Origin: a virus
DNA: 22,175 nt
IMG/VR virus record: IMGVR_UViG_3300042882_001342
Span: 1-22,175 of that record
Strand: one strand, 5' to 3'
A program made the translations under genes and the position numbers. Under the pieces are notes generated by a model. That model made no database searches. It was given only the letters and a program-made list of their open reading frames with translations, and had not been told where the DNA came from. This document shows, piece by piece, positions 7,223-14,328 of the stretch. Within the stretch, counting starts at the first letter, position 1. Each line of letters starts with the position of its first letter.

Positions 7223-8794
7223 TTAAACCCTATACCTAATTTCTAGCCCCGTACTATCGGCGATCGCAGTACCAGCAATCGGTGTTACCTGACCATAAAT
7301 TAGACTTTGAGTGTAATGAGTCCCTAAAGTATAAACAAAGCCCGTTTCTTTATCTTTTACTTGCTCAATAGATGATAGATTTGTATTGGGTAATTGAATT
7401 GTTATAGGGTTGGCATCAGGGGCTAAAATAACTCGACTATAATCACCTCTTGAGTAAATCGACACAGGAAAAGTCTGATACCATGCCCTAAAAGGGTCTG
7501 TATCTGGGAAAATACCTCCTTCTACCTGTATGCCATTAATGATCGGGCCTGCCCAATAAGCTTGAAAAGCAGTATAAGTCCAAAACCCATCGACTGTAAA
7601 AGGAATATCATAAGGGCCTGAATATCCGTAAGTATCGGGATGGGGATTCGCGTTTATATTCGAGTCAAAAAATACCTTTAAAAATTGTGGCGCGTAGTAA
7701 TAAGATCTTTCCAGATTCTTTATCTTAATCTTGATACAATGACACAACGTATTTACTTTTGGAACCTCATGAACAATCGACTGCTTTAAGTCAATCCCTG
7801 CAAAGTCCCATCCAAAAGACCTATAAGAACATTTAAAAATATCACTATCAAACCGATAAGATTGACCATTATAATTAAAGGCACATTTCCGACCTTTGGC
7901 AACCATAAACAAGGTGTAGATCGCTTTTAATTCTTTATCTAATAATCCATTTTGTCCTAACTTACGGGTTGCTTTTCCTGTTGACTGAATAGCTCTTTTT
8001 TCTTTCTTACTCTGGGTTGTCTTGATGCGAGTAACGGTAAACGTTCCTTTAGTTATTTCTGGTAACGGATCGGGAATAAAATCATAATCTATGTCATCAA
8101 AATCACTGGCAACATAATTATTAAATTTATCATAACTGTCTTCAATTAATGCAAATTGCAGGACTTGATAAACGTCATTTGCAGAATGAAAGCTACTATC
8201 GTTTTCTACTACTTTATGATTTAATTGATCCTCATCCATGTCAAAGCGCATCGGCAAATCATATTCACAGCTAACCGTCAAAGTGCCACTAGGACTTGAT
8301 GAGAATGTGACGATACCAGTATTAATATTTACCGACCATCCAGACGTTAATTCAACCCCATTCGAGTAAACTTTAACCGTACCATTAACAGGCTTTTTAA
8401 TCGTCTTATAGGTGTTAGTTCCATTAACGTGATACCGCTTCATAATCTGGTAAGTTAACCCAGATTTTTGTACTAAAATCCCTTGCTGATAAACCGTAGT
8501 ATCGCTTGAATAATATTCAGGGGATTGCGTCAAGGTATAGTCTAATTCGTTTTTAAACCTAAACCCTTCATATTTTCCATTTCTGGCATCAAAAAAAGCC
8601 TTTAGGTAATTAAACTCATCAGCATTCAATAGCATTCCATCGGCATTGATAGAAGTTAAAGATTCCGTGATTTTACAAAGTCGTTGCTCCCTACCCGCCC
8701 CGTCTTCTAGTGCTAAGGTATCAAAAGCTGTATCGATCTGCCAGTTGGTCTTGAATAGGTTTAGCCGCGTTTCGGTAAATGGATTTAGGGTCAT
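7223..8794 (-). CDS. DUF2460-type phage tail protein (523 aa)
   Basis: The N-terminal region matches the DUF2460 / TIGR02217 family (RcGTA gp12-like tail proteins): N-P-F-T-E-T-R near the start, E-Q-R-L, F-F-D-A-R-N-G-K-Y-E-G-F-R-F around residues 66-80, then G-W-S-V-N-I-N-T-G-I-V-T-F and D-L-P-M-R-F-D-M-D by about residue 186. A second related region follows (about 240-345). The C-terminus (465-523) is a T-I-Q-L-P module that also occurs in the tail hub protein at 2576. It is therefore a tail-tip assembly or structural protein. It is unusual that it faces the tail operon; in gene transfer agents and related phages this gene lies upstream of the hub gene on the same strand. Confidence 0.8.
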   Translation of the reverse strand: MTLNPFTETRLNLFKTNWQIDTAFDTLALEDGAGREQRLCKITESLTSINADGMLLNADEFNYLKAFFDARNGKYEGFRFKNELDYTLTQSPEYYSSDTTVYQQGILVQKSGLTYQIMKRYHVNGTNTYKTIKKPVNGTVKVYSNGVELTSGWSVNINTGIVTFSSSPSGTLTVSCEYDLPMRFDMDEDQLNHKVVENDSSFHSANDVYQVLQFALIEDSYDKFNNYVASDFDDIDYDFIPDPLPEITKGTFTVTRIKTTQSKKEKRAIQSTGKATRKLGQNGLLDKELKAIYTLFMVAKGRKCAFNYNGQSYRFDSDIFKCSYRSFGWDFAGIDLKQSIVHEVPKVNTLCHCIKIKIKNLERSYYYAPQFLKVFFDSNINANPHPDTYGYSGPYDIPFTVDGFWTYTAFQAYWAGPIINGIQVEGGIFPDTDPFRAWYQTFPVSIYSRGDYSRVILAPDANPITIQLPNTNLSSIEQVKDKETGFVYTLGTHYTQSLIYGQVTPIAGTAIADSTGLEIRYRV

Positions 8795-8822
8795 ATTGGT
8801 GTTTTACTCAAATAATAACCTA

Positions 8823-8851
8823 TTGACATTTTAAAAATCTTAACATAATAT
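8823..8851 (+). promoter_or_regulatory. near-consensus sigma-70 promoter
   Basis: TTGACA (8823-8828), a 17-bp spacer and TAATAT (8846-8851), five of six matches in the -10 box. Transcription would start near 8858, about 30 bases before the ATG of the frameshifted gene at 8887. It is among the best promoters in the window. Confidence 0.75.
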
Positions 8852-8886
8852 CGAATTATCTTTAAAGTTTTTAAAACAAATTTGAT

Positions 8887-9589
8887 ATGGCTAGACAAAA
8901 GAGATCCGTTTCCGATGATTATGTTAATAAAGTGAAAGCAGTTGCTACAAAGGTTTTAGAAGATTGGGGAAAAAAGCCCGTCATCTTATGCTGAATGTAA
9001 AATTCAAAAGATAACTTTAGAACGATGGGCAAAAGCAGAACATTTTCCATCAACAAACTCAGAAGAAATCTTATTAAATTTTCTTAAGCTCACTCGAAAA
9101 CGATGGAATGAGTTTTTAGACGGGAAAATTGATTTTGATACTTTTTGGGCATTAAGAGGGAAAGAACTTGAGGATCGCGTGATTACATGGCAATCTGTCG
9201 TGAATGACGCAGGAACCTTGACCCATGATGAACGAATGCTGATTATTCAGGAACTCGCTAAAATAACAACCGATACCATTGAAAAGGTCGAATTGTTTTC
9301 ACTCACCAATCAACAGTTAAAACGTCTTAATACGCTCTTAATTCCTTCAAGAGGCAATCTAGGTGATGACGACTTAAAGGCGTTTGAAACCATTATTAAT
9401 AAAGGCGTTAGTCAGTCTTTAGTTGCCAGCATCCTCGATCAAAAAATCGTCGGGTTTCCCAAAAAAGAATTTGATATGCTGGCAACATTTTTATTAAAAC
9501 CCAGCAGATGGGTGGGTGATACCCTGCTAGGTGTAACAAATCAATTCCTAACTAATTTCGAGGATTTAATTGATGCACTAGGATCGTAA
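8887..9589 (+). pseudogene. frameshifted hypothetical gene
   Basis: From the ATG at 8887 the frame encodes 35 aa (basic N-terminus M-A-R-Q-K-R-S) and stops at 8992-8994. The frame one base ahead is open from 8960 to the stop at 9589 and has no ATG, GTG or TTG before 9179, although it is clearly coding (for example A-E-C-K-I-Q-K-I-T-L-E-R-W). Removing one base from the GGGGAAAAAAG run (8966-8976) would join both parts into a protein of about 233 aa. The cause may be a mutation, a sequencing error in the homopolymer or programmed +1/-2 frameshifting. I do not recognise the product; it looks helical, with a basic N-terminus. Confidence 0.6.
9179..9589 (+). CDS. C-terminal part of the frameshifted gene (136 aa if started at GTG)
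   Basis: The first usable start in this frame is GTG at 9179, but there is no ribosome binding site before it and the coding sequence continues upstream to about 8978. It is therefore most likely the downstream part of the gene that begins at 8887 and not an independent gene. It is a helical sequence with no recognised motif. Its last 49 bases overlap the end of the convergent gene at 9541. Confidence 0.4.
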   Translation: MITWQSVVNDAGTLTHDERMLIIQELAKITTDTIEKVELFSLTNQQLKRLNTLLIPSRGNLGDDDLKAFETIINKGVSQSLVASILDQKIVGFPKKEFDMLATFLLKPSRWVGDTLLGVTNQFLTNFEDLIDALGS

Positions 9590-9987
9590 ATACCGATTAC
9601 TGTTGTCACGATAATTTGAGGGTCTGTATCATAAATTTTGTTACAGACCTTTATTGTTTTTTCTTGGTCGTAAATTTCGATATTGCCATCAATATATAGC
9701 CTTGGCTTTTGAATTGAGGGGAAATCATAGTCTTTGCCTAATGCCTTTTTGGCTGATAGGTTAAGGTATTTTTGAGACGGATTAGTAAAGGGAGATGAGA
9801 CAATTGCGGGTTTCCTGTAATTATTAATTTCTTCACACAAAATATCAAACTGAATGTTGAACAAGGCTTTTTCTTTTTGAGTAGAACACAATCCAATTAA
9901 CTCTCTTGATTCGGATTTTGCTTTATAATGAAAAAGACCGTTCTTAGAAACTAAAGTCAACAGGAATCCGCAAAAAGTTTTATTCAC
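9541..9987 (-). CDS. hypothetical protein downstream of the replication gene (148 aa)
   Basis: I choose the GTG at 9987: AAAAGG lies seven bases upstream, whereas the longer TTG start at 9993 leaves only one base to the same ribosome binding site. The product is 148 aa, Lys/Ser-rich, mixed alpha/beta, with no clear family; it has four cysteines without metal-site spacing. It lies 57 bp after the stop of the replication protein on the same strand and may be expressed with it. Its 3' end overlaps the convergent gene ending at 9589 by 49 bp. Confidence 0.55.
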   Translation of the reverse strand: MNKTFCGFLLTLVSKNGLFHYKAKSESRELIGLCSTQKEKALFNIQFDILCEEINNYRKPAIVSSPFTNPSQKYLNLSAKKALGKDYDFPSIQKPRLYIDGNIEIYDQEKTIKVCNKIYDTDPQIIVTTVIGIYDPSASIKSSKLVRN

Positions 9988-10043
9988 GACCAAACCTTTT
10001 GAAACAACTATAATAATTTAACACAGAACAAATGTTTTAACAA

Positions 10044-13000
10044 CTAAGTCATCGATATTTCGGTGTTTTCACTTGTACCTAAGTTAAAAATACTAAAACA
10101 ACTTAGGAATGAAGACGCGATCGCATCCTTTTTGTTTACTGGTAAGTAAGAAATAGCCTTGGTGAATAGGTGGGAACCATAGGATTGGATAAATACCCCT
10201 ATCGAATTAGCTATCTCAGCATCAATATCGCTTTGAGGGGCATCGGACTTCGCAACCGAGTCTAGGTAAGGGATAGCGGTGTTCTGAATCTCGTAGAGTT
10301 GAGCCATTTCGGAATCTGTTAATCCATCATATTTTATTACCGACTCTTCTTTATATACTAGAGAAAGTAATAACTGCTTAAAGACCTCGAAACCCTTACC
10401 CTGTATATCTTTCGCGTTTTCAGTAACGTAGGCATTGATCCATTTTGATACAGCCCCTTGGGTTACTCCTAAAGCTTGCACAAAATCTTTCACACCCCCT
10501 TTGTCTAAGGCTTCCTTGCCTCTTTTGGCTAACCCTAGTCCGATCTGAAATACTTTGGCTTTGACCTGCTCGGACTTAGAACACAGATCGACGTTAATAT
10601 CTTTGCATTCGACTTGCTCAAATCGATAGCCTAGCAACTCTAGCCATGAGAGATCTCCGTCTCCACAAATCCAGTAATGCAACTGCTCATCCCCCCGTCT
10701 GTTAGCCCGTAGCCGCCCAATCTCTTGAATTACCTCCGTTCTTACCAAGTGTTTGTAGTAGTCGGTAAATGCGCGGTTAAAATGCCCTTTGGAGTATTTA
10801 AAATTACGATCGCCCGTCATGGTGATGTAATTTGAAACCGCCGATCCAATATGGGGGAAAGGAATACCGTAAGAAACGACTGATTTTTTTTTCTGAAATA
10901 AATTAGAGCCGCGCCCGTCAGCAAAGTGGGTTAGATTTTCCCCATCGGCAAAAGCCTTGTAGTCAATTTCGCCTAAGCAATCTTGCGTAATCCCATCGGT
11001 AGAGAGAATATATTCTCGCATGATTGTCTTTTTCTTCTCACTCGCTTCTTTGTCCCGTTGCTTATTGAAAACGCCAAAGCCGTTAGTAACTTGAGTGATC
11101 AATAAATTTTCAGGGGTTTCCGAGTATTTAGCAAATACCATCAATTGATTTTTTTCAATACCTAACTGCAAACATAACCAGTCAGGGTTTACCGTTGCTG
11201 ATTGCATGATGCTGGTTGCGGTATTTTTGATACCGTCGATCATTCGCTGATTCTTAAATTGGATAGCGATTTTGTTGTCACTGAATCTTAAGGATCCGTT
11301 TTCGCGTCCACTCCAGATACCCGCGATCCGTCCGATCCCTAGTGCATTGATTAATTCCGTCCGCTTTTTCTTGACTAAATCTCCCAGATCGGGACGGGAC
11401 AAAACTTCTATCCTTTCAATTCGCTTCAATAAATCATCAACATTATCGGGAACATCCCCCAACCCTGAGCAAACATCTTTCAACCCAAAAAGAATATCAT
11501 GATTTTCTAGTCCGTAAATCGGTAATTTTTTGCATCCTAGAACATTTTCGACTCCTTTAAAAAAGCTATCAAAATCGGCTCTTAGGGTAGGGTCGTGCTG
11601 ATTTGATGCGTTTAAGAAAGCGATATAGTCGTTACTCCCAAAATGAATCGTCTTTGCAAATTCGTAGTTTCCCGAATCAATTTCATCAAATACTCCTATC
11701 GTTTTCTTCGTGAATAAATTCTTAGAGATTAATTGGGGTGAGGTACTGGCATATTGCCAACTCATCGCCTCATGATATTGATTCAAGAATCCGTATCCAT
11801 CCCCCGATTCTGTTTTACATTTTTTAAAGTGAGGACACACTTTGCAGACTTTCTCAGGATCGCGACCACTGGCATAAATTTGATTTAGTTGAGCAGTCCA
11901 ATGGCAGTTAGATTGGGTTCTGAGTTCTGGGATTGTCTCATCGGTAGCCCGTACTCGAAACGGATTCCCTAAAGCGGTTTTCTTATCATAATCCAATTCA
12001 TAGCCATCGTGACGGGCTGGTAGGTCAGGAAAATTTTCTTCGATACCCTTGACCGTTGGGTTACGATGCCCAGGCATTGATAGTATTATCTTGTGAAATT
12101 CTGACTTAATTTCTTCCCCTTCCATTGGTTCAGGAATTTTAAAGCAATTGTTAATCTGAAGCTGTCCAGCAACATGAGATTTTCCCGATCCCGTACTCGA
12201 AACGTCTAGGGCATACTGCCATTCAGGATCGCGGCATACTCGCTCGTAAAATTCTTGATAAAGTTCATTCGATACAATCACTCTGCGACCCGCTAATTGT
12301 TCTTTGGTTGGGAGATCGCCGCCAGTGTAGTAATAGTTAATTGGCTTATTGAAAACAAAATCAGCATCTTGCATCATTTTGTTACTTTCTTCCATAATTG
12401 CCTTAGCGAATCCCGTTAGGAAGGTCATTAAGGATTTATTCTCTACGCATTCCTTGGCGACTTCTTTGATTTTGGGCATCGTGCCTTTAACGTACTGAGT
12501 TACTTTTTGTTGCCAAGATGGTTTATTAATTTTCGGGAACTTAAAACCGTACTCTTTCCCGTAATAAAAAACCGTCCCGATATTACAGGTTGATCGGGCT
12601 TTATCGTTGCTATTTGCAATTTTGTCGATGTACCAACCTATCTTGGGATTTGTGGGACTCCATCGTTCTAGCATGGCGATCGCAATATTTCTTGGGATAC
12701 CGCTATTCAGTACCCCAAATGCAACCCGAATCTGGAAATGGTATTGGTTAGCCCCTTTCATCGTCCGAGGTGGGATACGGTCTAAACAGCCTTGGATTAA
12801 GGTGATTTTTTGATCCTCATCTTGCTCAAAGTTTAAAAAGCTTGGTAGTTGAGCAAGCATCCTTCTCGCTTCTGCTTTTTCTTTTTCTTCTGCTTTCTTA
12901 ATTTCTAGCGACGCGATCGCATCATCTACATATTTTTGGGGTAAAGGAACTGCATTCTCATTTTTCCATCTCCACGCACTAGGATCATTATTCCCGTAAA

Positions 13001-13523
13001 ATCCACGCCCACCCTCAACCGCCGCAAGGTCTAACCCTGGGTAGTCGTCAACAAACCTAAATTTCATTTCTTCATAAATTTCTAGGGAGACGGGATTCTC
13101 GAAAACAATGATCGCCCGAAAACGAGGCCAGTCTGGTTTTGAACTACAGGTTTCACAGACATAGGCGGTATATTGTTGATGCAATGGAGAATTTAAGATA
13201 CTCCACTGGGTATTTTCAATTTTTTTTATCTTTTGATCTTCCTTTTTCCCTTTTTCGTTGACAACCTGAATAGTTTCGGTATTGTCAAAATCTAACGCGA
13301 CTCCATATATAAGGTCAATATTTTCCTTATTCCTTCTTCCATCCCCTTTATAGGTAGCCATAGAGTACGAGAAGCCCATAGACTCTGCTTCTATCAGGTC
13401 ATCTATCGATCCTTGGTACGGCTGAAAACCAGCAGTAAACTTCTCATGCTGAGTCGTTTTATTGATAACTAGCGAGTTTACCGAAAATTTAAACGATTCT
13501 AGGGATTGAGTAACTTCAATCAT
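10044..13523 (-). CDS. large primase-helicase replication protein (1159 aa)
   Basis: The N-terminal third looks like an archaeo-eukaryotic primase/replicase module: D78-F-D80 after a beta strand, then W-P-R-F-R-A-I-I-V-F (132-141) and D165 to G174. A PriCT-like helical segment follows (about 245-330). A helicase comes next: Walker A S-T-G-S-G-K-S (443-449), Walker B V-F-D-E-I-D (611-616), a G-R-G-S-N segment (869-873) and motif VI Q-E-I-G-R-L-R-A-N-R-R (932-942). Four cysteines (540, 560, 563, 569) between Walker A and B recall the iron-sulphur site of XPD/DinG helicases. A helix-turn-helix (about 1012-1029, L-G-V-T-Q-G-A-V-S-K-W) may bind the origin. Overall design recalls large cyanobacterial plasmid replicases (CyRepA-type). 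The ATG has AGGAG at 13534-13538. Confidence 0.75.
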   Translation of the reverse strand: MIEVTQSLESFKFSVNSLVINKTTQHEKFTAGFQPYQGSIDDLIEAESMGFSYSMATYKGDGRRNKENIDLIYGVALDFDNTETIQVVNEKGKKEDQKIKKIENTQWSILNSPLHQQYTAYVCETCSSKPDWPRFRAIIVFENPVSLEIYEEMKFRFVDDYPGLDLAAVEGGRGFYGNNDPSAWRWKNENAVPLPQKYVDDAIASLEIKKAEEKEKAEARRMLAQLPSFLNFEQDEDQKITLIQGCLDRIPPRTMKGANQYHFQIRVAFGVLNSGIPRNIAIAMLERWSPTNPKIGWYIDKIANSNDKARSTCNIGTVFYYGKEYGFKFPKINKPSWQQKVTQYVKGTMPKIKEVAKECVENKSLMTFLTGFAKAIMEESNKMMQDADFVFNKPINYYYTGGDLPTKEQLAGRRVIVSNELYQEFYERVCRDPEWQYALDVSSTGSGKSHVAGQLQINNCFKIPEPMEGEEIKSEFHKIILSMPGHRNPTVKGIEENFPDLPARHDGYELDYDKKTALGNPFRVRATDETIPELRTQSNCHWTAQLNQIYASGRDPEKVCKVCPHFKKCKTESGDGYGFLNQYHEAMSWQYASTSPQLISKNLFTKKTIGVFDEIDSGNYEFAKTIHFGSNDYIAFLNASNQHDPTLRADFDSFFKGVENVLGCKKLPIYGLENHDILFGLKDVCSGLGDVPDNVDDLLKRIERIEVLSRPDLGDLVKKKRTELINALGIGRIAGIWSGRENGSLRFSDNKIAIQFKNQRMIDGIKNTATSIMQSATVNPDWLCLQLGIEKNQLMVFAKYSETPENLLITQVTNGFGVFNKQRDKEASEKKKTIMREYILSTDGITQDCLGEIDYKAFADGENLTHFADGRGSNLFQKKKSVVSYGIPFPHIGSAVSNYITMTGDRNFKYSKGHFNRAFTDYYKHLVRTEVIQEIGRLRANRRGDEQLHYWICGDGDLSWLELLGYRFEQVECKDINVDLCSKSEQVKAKVFQIGLGLAKRGKEALDKGGVKDFVQALGVTQGAVSKWINAYVTENAKDIQGKGFEVFKQLLLSLVYKEESVIKYDGLTDSEMAQLYEIQNTAIPYLDSVAKSDAPQSDIDAEIANSIGVFIQSYGSHLFTKAISYLPVNKKDAIASSFLSCFSIFNLGTSENTEISMT

Positions 13524-13529
13524 ATATCT

Positions 13530-13787
13530 TACGCTCCTAAATACATTTTAACGATAAACACAACAAAACCCTCGCACCGTGTAGAGCAGGTGAAGAGCTG
13601 AAAGCTTTGATGGCCAAGACTTGCGGGTATTTGCATGATGTATTTAAGTATAGGTAAGTGATCAAATAATAACACACGTCTTATAAATGATCCAACAAAA
13701 AAAATCTCCCATTACAGGAGACTCATGAAACTTACTTATACCAAACCATCACGGACTTAAATAGAATTTATCATAAAAAGGAGCGTA
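13530..13787 (-). promoter_or_regulatory. SD region of the replication gene with upstream complementary copy
   Basis: The ribosome-binding region of the replication gene reads AGGAGCGTA on the minus strand (13538-13530). The plus strand carries AGGAGCGTA at 13779-13787, so minus-strand RNA made from there contains UACGCUCCU, a perfect 9-nt complement. A transcript covering 13779-13787 could therefore mask the ribosome binding site, in cis or in trans. Confidence 0.45.
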
Positions 13788-13839
13788 TAAGGCTTTGACG
13801 GGGTTCTATCATTGTGTGAGCAATTAAAGCATCAAAGCC
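13604..13839. repeat. competing inverted repeats in the replication-gene leader
   Basis: CATCAAAGCC at 13830-13839 can pair with GGCTTTGA at 13791-13798 (8 bp) or with GCTTTGATG at 13604-13612 (9 bp). The two pairings use the same bases and exclude each other. The first would be made within the RNA upstream of the terminator, the second only in RNA that reads through it. Confidence 0.5.
13697..13721 (-). terminator. intrinsic terminator in the leader of the replication gene
   Basis: Read on the minus strand: TCTCC (13721-13717), 7-nt loop, GGAGA (13709-13705), then eight T (13704-13697). The stem is short but the U-run is long. It lies about 175 bp upstream of the replication gene start, so it could act as an attenuator or end a small RNA. 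Confidence 0.65.
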
Positions 13840-13842
13840 ATA
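13697..13842 (-). ncRNA. candidate small RNA / attenuated leader RNA
   Basis: A minus-strand promoter-like sequence (13848-13877) and an intrinsic terminator (13697-13721) bound about 145 bp that contain no convincing ORF. The RNA would form a GGCUUUGA/UCAAAGCC stem (13839-13832 with 13798-13791) followed directly by UACGCUCCU, complementary to the ribosome binding site of the replication gene. It could be a trans-acting repressor of replication or the attenuated 5' end of the replication mRNA. The start near 13842 is an estimate. Confidence 0.4.
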
Positions 13843-13847
13843 TTGCC

Positions 13848-13877
13848 AAGATAACATATAAAACAAAAATATGTCAA
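13848..13877 (-). promoter_or_regulatory. sigma-70-like promoter toward the replication gene
   Basis: On the minus strand: perfect -35 TTGACA (13877-13872), then TTATCT after 17 bp (13854-13849) or TATCTT after 18 bp (13853-13848). The -10 box is only fair. It fires toward the terminator at 13697 and the replication gene. Confidence 0.5.
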
Positions 13878-13899
13878 GAAAAATGTTTTAATAATTTTA

Positions 13900-13928
13900 T
13901 TGACTTTTTAAAATAGATCATTTATGAT
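13900..13928 (+). promoter_or_regulatory. sigma-70-like promoter of the 13965-16990 gene cluster
   Basis: TTGACT (13900-13905), 17-bp spacer, TATGAT (13923-13928). It is divergent from the minus-strand promoter with 22 bp between the two -35 boxes, so both could be controlled by one protein. The -10 overlaps one arm of the 10-bp inverted repeat. Confidence 0.7.
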
Positions 13929-13964
13929 TAGGTCATACCTCAAAAAGCAAAGGAGATTTTACCC

Positions 13965-14204
13965 TTGACTACATTTTCCGAAGCGTTTAAAACCATTGAC
14001 AACTTGACCAGCTACCTACAGTCTCAAGGTATTAAAAACCAAGTTAAGGCTCTTGATACAGCCCGCACCCTTGTCGGCTTTTTGCTTGAGGGGAAAGAAT
14101 TACCCGCCAAGTCAGAACAGTCCGAACTACCCTTGGTCGCCCCCGCTTGCTCCGCGCCCGTATCGGAAGAAACGGAAGACGAAGAAACCGACGAAGACGA
14201 ATAA
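13965..14204 (+). CDS. small protein with acidic tail (79 aa)
   Basis: A 79-aa protein with a helical N-terminal half and a C-terminus of nearly continuous Glu/Asp/Thr (E-E-T-E-D-E-E-T-D-E-D-E). The start is TTG at 13965; AAGGAG about ten bases upstream and the promoter at 13900 support it. Acidic tails of this kind can mimic DNA or bind basic partners, but this is speculation. A strong hairpin follows the stop codon, so the gene may be transcribed mainly on its own and at higher level than the genes after it. Family not recognised. Confidence 0.65.
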   Translation: MTTFSEAFKTIDNLTSYLQSQGIKNQVKALDTARTLVGFLLEGKELPAKSEQSELPLVAPACSAPVSEETEDEETDEDE

Positions 14205-14207
14205 TCT

Positions 14208-14250
14208 TGAACAGAGGTAAAACAAAATGAAAACTTATTACCTCTGTTTA
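14208..14250 (+). terminator. strong hairpin after the acidic-tail gene
   Basis: AACAGAGGTAA (14210-14220) and TTACCTCTGTT (14238-14248) form an 11-bp perfect stem, extendable by two pairs, with a 17-nt loop. It begins four bases after the stop codon. No clean T-run follows, so it may be a weak terminator or an mRNA-stabilising hairpin that lowers expression of the genes downstream. Confidence 0.5.
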
Positions 14251-14328
14251 CTCCTCATTCACTTTTTACTTTTGACCAAAGTTTTGACACGTTTTTGCAA
14301 ACTTAAAACAAATTAACTAATTACGATT

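Larger units (their letters stand above)
13683..13925. repeat. 10-bp inverted repeat flanking the leader cassette
   Basis: ATAAATGATC at 13683-13692 and GATCATTTAT at 13916-13925 are perfect inverse copies. The right copy overlaps the spacer and -10 box of the plus-strand promoter for 13965; the left copy lies just past the minus-strand terminator. They could be operators for one regulator. Confidence 0.45.

Noticed and set aside
8966-9014. dnaX-type -1 programmed frameshift
   Set aside because: The A-AAA-AAG heptamer is in phase, but the -1 frame stops at 9012-9014, so it cannot produce the long downstream product.
11272-12813. Plus-strand open frames inside the replication gene
   Set aside because: They lie fully antisense to a well-supported 1159-aa protein, lack ribosome binding sites and have no protein-like pattern.
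13795-13827. Ten-codon leader peptide on the plus strand after AAGGAG at 13778
   Set aside because: TTG start with 11-base spacing and no plus-strand promoter; the AGGAG is better explained by its complementarity to the replication-gene ribosome binding site.
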